Shown: piece by piece, positions 14,598 through 19,634 of the stretch
Layout of the letters: each line of letters opens with the position of its first letter
How positions within the stretch are numbered: the stretch's first letter is position 1
Assembly (NCBI GenBank): GCA_025929595.1
Contig: JAICQA010000009.1
Coordinates: 1-19,634, forward strand
From: Xanthobacteraceae bacterium
GTDB taxonomy: Bacteria; Pseudomonadota; Alphaproteobacteria; Rhizobiales; Xanthobacteraceae
Length of the DNA stretch: 19,634 bases
Direction: 5' to 3'
The notes under the pieces: generated by a model
The model's database searches: none
Told to the model about the DNA's origin: nothing
What the model saw: only the letters and a program-made list of their open reading frames with translations
Program-made: the position numbers and the translations under genes

Positions 14598-15116
14598 ATG
14601 AAGCAGCAATACATTCGCGCGATGGACGCATTGCATCAGGTCGCGCTGTTTATCGCGGGCAGTTGCCTCGTCATCATTACGCTGATCATCCCGTGGGGCG
14701 TGTTCACACGCTTCGTGCTGAACAGCGCTTCATCATGGCCGGAGCCGCTCGCCGTACTCCTGATGATCTGGCTGTCGTTCCTGTCGGCCTGCGTCTGCTA
14801 CCGCGAATATCTGCATATCGGCGTCGGACTATTGCCGGCCTTCCTGACAGGAACGTCCCGCAACGTGCTCGGCTTCCTGATCGAAGTCTGCATGATGGCG
14901 ACGAACCTGTTCATGCTGTGGTGGGGGCTCAAGCTCGTCGAGGCCACCTGGTACCAGAGCATCGCCGAATTCCCGATCGTCTCGGCGGGCTTCGCCTATG
15001 TGCCGGTGCCGCTCGGCGGCCTGATCATGGTGCTGTTCGTCATCGAGCGCATGTGGACGCAGGAGTGGTTCATGGAGCAATCCATCGAAACCACCAGCAG
15101 CCTCACCACGGAATAG
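14598..15116 (+). CDS. dctQ: TRAP transporter small membrane subunit (DctQ family)
   Basis: This 172-residue membrane protein has four hydrophobic segments: about residues 13-37 (VALFIAGSCLVIITLIIPWG), 48-66 (LAVLLMIWLSFLSACVC), 90-111 and 128-150. The segment NSASSWPEPLAVLLMIWLSFL with the following YREYLHIGV is the usual DctQ signature. It forms the membrane complex with DctM and accepts substrate from DctP, driven by a sodium or proton gradient. The ATG at 14598 has only a weak upstream ribosome binding match (ACACGGC). The gene sits 16 bases after the T-run of the hairpin and 15 bases before dctM. Confidence 0.92.
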   Translation: MKQQYIRAMDALHQVALFIAGSCLVIITLIIPWGVFTRFVLNSASSWPEPLAVLLMIWLSFLSACVCYREYLHIGVGLLPAFLTGTSRNVLGFLIEVCMMATNLFMLWWGLKLVEATWYQSIAEFPIVSAGFAYVPVPLGGLIMVLFVIERMWTQEWFMEQSIETTSSLTTE

Positions 15117-15131
15117 CGATCGGACGCCGCC

Positions 15132-16415
15132 ATGGACTGGATCGTTCTGATCGGTACTTTCACCGTTCTCTGCCTCGGGGGTGTGCCGGTCGCTTACGCG
15201 CTCGGCCTCGCTTCCATCGCGGCGGCGGCCTGGATCGGCCTGCCGCTCGAAGCCATCATGCTGAAGACATCCGACGGCATGGACAATTTCTCCCTGCTGG
15301 CAATCCCGTTCTTCATCCTTGCCGGCGGCATCATGGCGGTCGGCGGCATGGCGGAGCGGCTGATCAACCTCGCCAAGGTCTTCGTCGGCTTCCTGCGCGG
15401 CGGCATGGCGGTCGTGAACATCGTCGCTTCGACCATGTTCGGTTGCCTGTCGGGCTCGTCGGTCGCCGATACGGCGGCGGTCGGCTCCGTGATGATCCCG
15501 CAAATGATCAAGAACGGCTATCCGCGGCTGTTCGCGGTGAACGTCACGATCTCCGGCTCGCTACAGCCGCTCCTGGTGCCGCCGTCGCACAACATGATCA
15601 TCTACTCGCTCGCCGCCGGCGGCACGATTTCGATCGCGCATCTGTTTGTCGGCGGTTTCATTCCGGCGCTCCTGCTCGGCTTCTCGCTCGTCGTCCTCGT
15701 CCTCATCATCTCGTACCGGAACAACTATCCGAAGGGCGAAGTCGTGCCGCTGGGCCAGGCACTGAAGATCGCGCTCGACGCCGTGTGGGGCCTCATCACC
15801 ATCGTCATCATCCTGGGGGGCATTCTTTCAGGCATCTTCACGCCGACGGAGTCGGCGGCGGTTGCGGTGATTTATTCGTTCCTCGTGACGATGTTCGTCT
15901 ATCGCGACGTGAAGTGGCGCGAGCTGCCGGCGCTGATCGGGCGCGTGGTGCGCACGATCGGCATGGTCATGATCATGATCGGCTTCTCGATCGCCTTCGG
16001 CTACATGATGGCGATCATGCGCATCCCGGCGCTGGCGACGGAATTTTTCATCAGCGTCTCGGGCGATAAATACACGTTCCTGCTCTACGTGAACGTGCTG
16101 TTGCTCGTGCTCGGCACCTTCATGGATCTGGCGCCGATGCTGCTGATCTGCACGCCGATCTTCATGCCGGCGATCGCGACCTTCGGCATCGATCCCGTGC
16201 ATTTCGGGATCATCATGATTCTCAATCTGGGCATCGGCCTGCTGACGCCGCCGGTCGGCCCGACGATGGTGATCGGTTGCGCCATCGGCAAAGTATCGAT
16301 GGAAGCCGTCTCGCGCAGCATCCTCGTCTTCTATATCCCGATGATCATCGTGCTGCTGCTCGTCACCTATCTGCCGGCGCTGTCGCTGTGGCTGCCGCGG
16401 CTGCTGCTCGACTGA
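15132..16415 (+). CDS. dctM: TRAP transporter large membrane subunit (DctM family)
   Basis: This 427-residue, highly hydrophobic protein is the transport channel subunit of the TRAP system. It begins with the typical MDWIVLIGTFTVLCLGGVPVAYALG and shows FSLLAIPFFILAGGIMAVGGMAERL, a GCLSGSSVADTAAVGSVMIPQM loop, GIFTPTESAAVAVIYS, MDLAPMLLICTPIFMPA and LGIGLLTPPVGPTMVI, all family hallmarks of the DctM (DedA-like) group. Length and helix count fit about twelve membrane spans. It completes the dctPQM operon and ends in front of a repeat element shared with a convergent gene. Confidence 0.95.
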   Translation: MDWIVLIGTFTVLCLGGVPVAYALGLASIAAAAWIGLPLEAIMLKTSDGMDNFSLLAIPFFILAGGIMAVGGMAERLINLAKVFVGFLRGGMAVVNIVASTMFGCLSGSSVADTAAVGSVMIPQMIKNGYPRLFAVNVTISGSLQPLLVPPSHNMIIYSLAAGGTISIAHLFVGGFIPALLLGFSLVVLVLIISYRNNYPKGEVVPLGQALKIALDAVWGLITIVIILGGILSGIFTPTESAAVAVIYSFLVTMFVYRDVKWRELPALIGRVVRTIGMVMIMIGFSIAFGYMMAIMRIPALATEFFISVSGDKYTFLLYVNVLLLVLGTFMDLAPMLLICTPIFMPAIATFGIDPVHFGIIMILNLGIGLLTPPVGPTMVIGCAIGKVSMEAVSRSILVFYIPMIIVLLLVTYLPALSLWLPRLLLD

Positions 16416-16443
16416 GAGAGGGCGGCGGCGCGTCGAAATCCGG

Positions 16444-16530
16444 TCATTCCCGCGCTTTAACTCACCGAACGGCGAGCGTTCGCTCCCCTGGCGGGAATCC
16501 AGCGCTGGGTCCCCGCTTTCGCGGGGACGA
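16444..16530. repeat. Palindromic intergenic repeat (third element) between convergent dctM and isomerase genes
   Basis: ATTCCCGC at 16446-16453 pairs with GCGGGAAT at 16491-16498, enclosing the small GAGC-GTTC-GCTC hairpin at 16474-16485. TCCCCGC at 16510-16516 pairs with GCGGGGA at 16521-16527 around TTTC. CCAG and CTGG link the two parts, as in copies A and B, but the arm sequences differ. It fills the 130-base convergent gap. There is no T-run, so a terminator role is possible but not shown. Confidence 0.7.
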
Positions 16531-16545
16531 GCGGAATCGGTTGAT

Positions 16546-17367
16546 TCAGCACACCGTGTTGTAGCGCTCGATGCAGGTCCTGATCACCTGCTCGCCGGGC
16601 TGCGACCACCAGTGGCTTGAGAGGATTTCCACTTCCTGCGGGCCGTCGTAGCCGGCGGCCTCGATGGCGCGGCGGATGCGCTTCAGGTCGATCACGCCGT
16701 CGCCCATCATGCCGCGGTCGAGCAGCATGTCTTTCGTCGGAACGAGCCAGTCGCAGATGTGGTGCGCCAGAATGCGCTTTTCGCGGCCCGCACGCGCGAT
16801 CTGCGCCTCAAAATCCGGATCCCACCACAGGTGATAGACGTCGATGGCGACGCCCACATCGGGGCCGAGCTGGTTGCACATATCGAGCGCCTGACCGAGC
16901 GTGTTCACGCAGGCGCGGTCGGCGGCATACATCGGATGCAGGGGCTCGATCGCGAGCGGAACGCCGACGGCTTTCGCATGCGCGCGGCAGGCGTCGATGC
17001 CTTCGCTCACCATGGTGCGCGCGCCCGCGATGTCGCGCGAACCGGCGGGCAAGCCGCCCACCACGAGCACGAGGCATTCGGCGCCGATAGCGGCGGCTTC
17101 ATCGAGCGCGCGCTTGTTGTCGTCGATGGCCGTCGCGCGGCCCGCCGCGTCGGGCGCGGGGAAGAAGCCACCGCGGCAAAGGCCGGTGACCCGCATGCCA
17201 TGCGCCGTGACGATCTTCGCCGACTCTTCGAGGCCCTGCTTCTGCACCTGATCGCGCCAAGGATCGATGGCGGTGATGCCGAGCCGCGCGCAGGTCTCGA
17301 CCGCTTCCCTGAGCGTGAACTGCTCGCGCACGGTGGCGAGGTTGATGGAGAGTCCTTCGGTACGCAT
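16546..17367 (-). CDS. Sugar phosphate isomerase/epimerase-like TIM-barrel protein (AP endonuclease family 2 fold)
   Basis: This 273-residue protein has the xylose-isomerase-like TIM barrel used by sugar and keto-acid isomerases and epimerases. The divalent-metal ligands expected in the family can be traced: E141 in PLAIEPLHPMYAADR, D176 and H179 in VAIDVYHLWWDPD, H202 or H203 in LAHHICDW, and E247 in PQEVEILSSHWW. The start MRTEGLSINLATVREQFTL and the EGIDACRAHAKAVGVPLAIE helix-strand are typical. The ATG lies 4 bases after the enolase-superfamily stop, so it is the last gene of the tctA-enolase-isomerase operon. Its substrate is probably a sugar acid or keto sugar, but nothing in the sequence fixes it. 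Confidence 0.82.
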   Translation of the reverse strand: MRTEGLSINLATVREQFTLREAVETCARLGITAIDPWRDQVQKQGLEESAKIVTAHGMRVTGLCRGGFFPAPDAAGRATAIDDNKRALDEAAAIGAECLVLVVGGLPAGSRDIAGARTMVSEGIDACRAHAKAVGVPLAIEPLHPMYAADRACVNTLGQALDMCNQLGPDVGVAIDVYHLWWDPDFEAQIARAGREKRILAHHICDWLVPTKDMLLDRGMMGDGVIDLKRIRRAIEAAGYDGPQEVEILSSHWWSQPGEQVIRTCIERYNTVC

Positions 17368-17371
17368 CGCG

Positions 17372-18805
17372 TCAATCCTTCGGCGGCATTTCGGTCATGG
17401 CGGAAAAATCGGGCAGCGGCCCGACGGCGAGGCCGGGCGTTGTGTGAAGCGAGCCGAGCGCGGCCTGACCGTTGCGGATCGCGAGGCGGACGCGATCGTT
17501 GGTGCGCGTGTAAAGCTCGGGATGCGCGCTGAGGAAAGCGCCCTGCTCCGCTTCCGGCGCGCCTGCCATGCCGTCCACGTAGTGGTGGCCGTTGCGCTCG
17601 ACATGCGTCGCACCCACGAGCAGCGCCTGCGCGAAGTCCTGCTGCACGGCGACGCCGCTCTGGGTGGTGAGGTCCTCGGCCGACATGAAAAAACGCTCGC
17701 TCCCCGCTTCGGCATTCCATTTCGCCACGCGGGCCCGGTTCAGCAGCGCCCGGTAGAAGCCCTTGCAGGCCTTGGAGGAAATACCGCGATAACCGAGGTC
17801 GTTCGCGCGCGGAAAGGCGCCGATGTCGGCGTCGGATTCGTCGATCTCAATCGCGATCTTGCCGGACAGACTTTCCACCGGCTTCGTCAGCGCATGGCTG
17901 CGCGCGACGGGTTGCTCGATGAACAGGATCGAGGAGCGAAGGCGCGCGAGACGCGGGTCCTCGCCGATGCGCCGCCACAGGCCCGTGACCGCATCAATGT
18001 CGGGATATTGCTCGTTACCGTCGAGCGTCGTGAAATAGGGCGGGGACGTGCGGTCGAGCACAGAGGCGATGCGCGCGAGACGCTCTACATCGGCCGCGGG
18101 GTCGCCGTTCACCTTGAGCTTGAAATAGGCGTGGCCGTAGGCGGCGATCGCCTCTTCAAGGCTTTCCGGCAAGCCGTCGTCGAGACGCCTACCTTCGGTT
18201 TCGGCGCGGGTGAGCGCGTCAACGAGACCGACGGTGTGGCGGACATGGATCGACCGCGCCGGCGCCAGCCCGCCGAGGAATTTGTCGAGATCGAAGCCCG
18301 CGAGATCGGGCGCGGTGGCAGCCGCGAGACCGAAGCGGTTGGCGCGGGCGAGATCGAAGATTGTCGCGTTCTCCAGCCGTCCGAGCGCATCAAGGATCGC
18401 GCGGTCGAGCAGCGCCAGACCGAACGACGCGACCAGTCCGCCGAGCTTGCGCTTCGTGCATTCGGCGTGGTGCGCAGCCTCGACAGCGGCGGACAGGCCG
18501 AAAGGCGTGTTTTCGTCCGCTGCGATCAGCGCGCGTCGCGCCAGCGCAAGCGACGCGCGGAGCTGGTTGAAATTGTCCTCGTGCGACAGCTCCGGCGACT
18601 TGTCGAACCATTTCGGGACCAGCAGTTCTGCGGCGACACCCTCGCCTTCCCGGCCGTCCCTGAGCTTCACGCGTACGCGCACGAAGACCTGCGGCGCCTC
18701 GGTGAGCGTCACGACACCGAAGCGAAACGGCAGGCGGAGCTTGACGGGCCGTTCGCAGAAGCGCGCCTCGATCAGCCGCAGGCGCGGCGCATCGGCCGCG
18801 CTCAC
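17372..18805 (-). CDS. Enolase-superfamily protein (muconate-lactonizing/mandelate racemase-like), unusually long
   Basis: This 477-residue protein carries the C-terminal barrel of the enolase superfamily, which abstracts a proton alpha to a carboxylate. Seen are Y-F-K-L-K (K229, K231: the K-x-K of the second barrel strand), LDGNEQYPD (D262), LFIEQPVAR (E297), IAIEIDESD (D322/E323) and GISSKACKG (K345, K348). The metal ligands and both lysines point to the muconate-lactonizing-like subgroup. Usual members have about 350-400 residues; here there are extra segments around residues 60-125 and a C-terminal tail after residue 400. The start is a GTG at 18805 overlapping the tctA stop as GTGA; the open frame reaches 19114, but that part is the shadow of tctA. 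The role may be a sugar-acid dehydratase, lactone cycloisomerase or epimerase. Confidence 0.8.
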   Translation of the reverse strand: MSAADAPRLRLIEARFCERPVKLRLPFRFGVVTLTEAPQVFVRVRVKLRDGREGEGVAAELLVPKWFDKSPELSHEDNFNQLRASLALARRALIAADENTPFGLSAAVEAAHHAECTKRKLGGLVASFGLALLDRAILDALGRLENATIFDLARANRFGLAAATAPDLAGFDLDKFLGGLAPARSIHVRHTVGLVDALTRAETEGRRLDDGLPESLEEAIAAYGHAYFKLKVNGDPAADVERLARIASVLDRTSPPYFTTLDGNEQYPDIDAVTGLWRRIGEDPRLARLRSSILFIEQPVARSHALTKPVESLSGKIAIEIDESDADIGAFPRANDLGYRGISSKACKGFYRALLNRARVAKWNAEAGSERFFMSAEDLTTQSGVAVQQDFAQALLVGATHVERNGHHYVDGMAGAPEAEQGAFLSAHPELYTRTNDRVRLAIRNGQAALGSLHTTPGLAVGPLPDFSAMTEMPPKD

Positions 18806-19634
18806 GGATTGTCCCAGCGCATGAAGCGCGTCATGGCGCGCTGTACCGGCGGCAGGGCAAACACGATCACGAGCAGCGTCGTTCCCCAGAGCACGATGCT
18901 GATCGGACGTGTGAAAAATGGCGTCAGATCGCCGTCGGACAGCACGAGCGCCCGGCGCAGGTTCTTGTCGAGGATGTCGCCGAGAATGATGCCCAGGACG
19001 AGCGGCGCCATCGGATACTTCATCTCGCGCATGATGAAGCCGAGGATGCCGAAGAACACCATCACATAGACGTCGAACAGCCGCAGCGTGATGGCGTAGG
19101 GGCCGATCACGCACAACACGAACACGATCGGCATCAGCCGCTCGCGCGGCACCTGAAGAATCGTGAGCAAGGGGCGCGTCAGCAGGATGCCGAAGATGCC
19201 CATGGCGATTGTCGCGAGCACCACCATCCAGACAACCTGGAAGACGAAGTCCGGCGCCTCGATCATGATCATCGGGCCGGGACGCAGGCCATGAATGAGC
19301 ATCGCAGCGAGCAGGACCGCGGCCGGCGCGGAGCCCGGCACGGCGAGGGTGAGCGCGGGGATGAGCGCGCCGGGGATTGCAGCGTTATTGCCGGTCTCGG
19401 CAGCGATCAGGCCCTCGCGGGAGCCCTTGCCGAACAGTTCGCGCTCTTTACTGGCGCGCCGAGCGGCGGCGTAGGAAATCCAGGCGCCGATGTCCTCGCC
19501 GACACCGGGAATGATGCCGACGATCGTGCCGATCACGCCCGAGCGCACGATGGTCCGCTTGTAGTGCCACATGGTCCGGGTGCTTGGGAGAACGCGGTCG
19601 ACCGTCTTGGTCGCCATTTCGGCGGCGCGGCCCT
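18802..19634 (-). CDS. tctA: TctA-family tripartite tricarboxylate transporter membrane subunit, C-terminal part (cut by window edge)
   Basis: This is the C-terminal 276 residues of a large TTT-system membrane protein, whose full length is usually about 500. The frame is open past 19617 to the right edge, so the ATG at 19617 is internal and the start is outside the window. Family features seen are GIIPGVGEDIGAWISYAAAR, FGKGSREGLIAAETGNNAAI, IPALTLAVPGS and LIHGLRPGP, then several hydrophobic spans and YPMAPLVLGIILGDILDKNL. TTT transporters import carboxylates together with a TctC binding protein and TctB; these would lie beyond the right edge. Its stop overlaps the GTG start of the enolase-superfamily gene, which suggests the carried solute is the substrate of that enzyme or of the isomerase. 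Confidence 0.93.
   Translation of the reverse strand, partial: GRAAEMATKTVDRVLPSTRTMWHYKRTIVRSGVIGTIVGIIPGVGEDIGAWISYAAARRASKERELFGKGSREGLIAAETGNNAAIPGALIPALTLAVPGSAPAAVLLAAMLIHGLRPGPMIMIEAPDFVFQVVWMVVLATIAMGIFGILLTRPLLTILQVPRERLMPIVFVLCVIGPYAITLRLFDVYVMVFFGILGFIMREMKYPMAPLVLGIILGDILDKNLRRALVLSDGDLTPFFTRPISIVLWGTTLLVIVFALPPVQRAMTRFMRWDNP

Noticed and set aside
14663..16069. Plus-strand open frame of 468 codons over dctQ and dctM
   Set aside because: It is a +1-type shadow of two clear membrane protein genes and is rich in Arg, His and Gly with no hydrophobic segments.
17267..19069. Plus-strand open frame of 600 codons
   Set aside because: It is antisense to the enolase-superfamily gene and to parts of the isomerase gene and tctA, with Arg/Glu/Ala-rich sequence and no motif.
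18806..19114. Upstream extension of the enolase-superfamily frame
   Set aside because: It is the shadow of tctA. The GTG at 18805 overlapping the tctA stop gives a normal N-terminus.

Overview
The window reads as chromosome of a high-GC alphaproteobacterium, most likely of the order Hyphomicrobiales (Bradyrhizobium-like or a relative). The reasons are the imuA-imuB-dnaE2 mutagenesis cassette with an alphaproteobacterial LexA box (GTTC-N7-GTTC), the uronate genes resembling those of Agrobacterium, and short palindromic intergenic repeats. No rRNA, tRNA, CRISPR array, insertion sequence or phage gene was found. Gene density is high and no gene-free stretch exceeds about 150 bases.

Layout. (1) Bases 1-3304, minus strand: an SOS-inducible translesion-synthesis operon imuA-imuB-dnaE2. 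dnaE2 runs off the left edge, and a LexA box lies just ahead of imuA. (2) 3453-9211, plus strand: a LysR-type regulator, then a tight four-gene operon of FAD-dependent oxidoreductase, aconitase X large subunit, aconitase X small subunit and an IlvD/Edd-type dehydratase. This is the least explained part: two unrelated metal-dependent dehydratases are co-expressed with a flavoprotein. (3) 9212-10189: a haloacid dehalogenase type II gene (minus) between two related palindromic repeats, one of which supplies its ribosome binding site. (4) 10190-13416, minus strand: GntR/FadR-type repressor, uronate dehydrogenase, a LigI/galactarolactone-isomerase-like amidohydrolase and an HpcH/HpaI aldolase. (5) 13531-16415, plus strand: a TRAP transporter dctP-dctQ-dctM, divergent from (4) across a 17-base palindromic operator. 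A strong hairpin plus T-run separates dctP from dctQ. (6) 16546-19634, minus strand: the 3' part of a TctA-type carboxylate transporter, a long enolase-superfamily enzyme and a TIM-barrel sugar isomerase/epimerase-like protein, in one tightly coupled operon.

How the genes fit together. Regions 4 and 5 make a coherent hexuronate pathway. The TRAP system imports the uronate, uronate dehydrogenase oxidises it to an aldarolactone, the amidohydrolase-fold protein isomerises or opens the lactone, and the aldolase cleaves a 2-keto-3-deoxy-type acid to pyruvate plus an aldehyde. The dehydration step between lactone and aldolase is not assigned. The IlvD/Edd protein and the enolase-superfamily protein in the window are candidates. 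The aconitase X operon and the tctA-enolase-isomerase operon look like further hydroxy-acid or sugar-acid modules with unknown substrates.

All calls come from reading translated sequence and recalled family motifs. No database search was run. Exact substrates of the aconitase X, IlvD/Edd, enolase-superfamily and TIM-barrel proteins cannot be settled from sequence alone.
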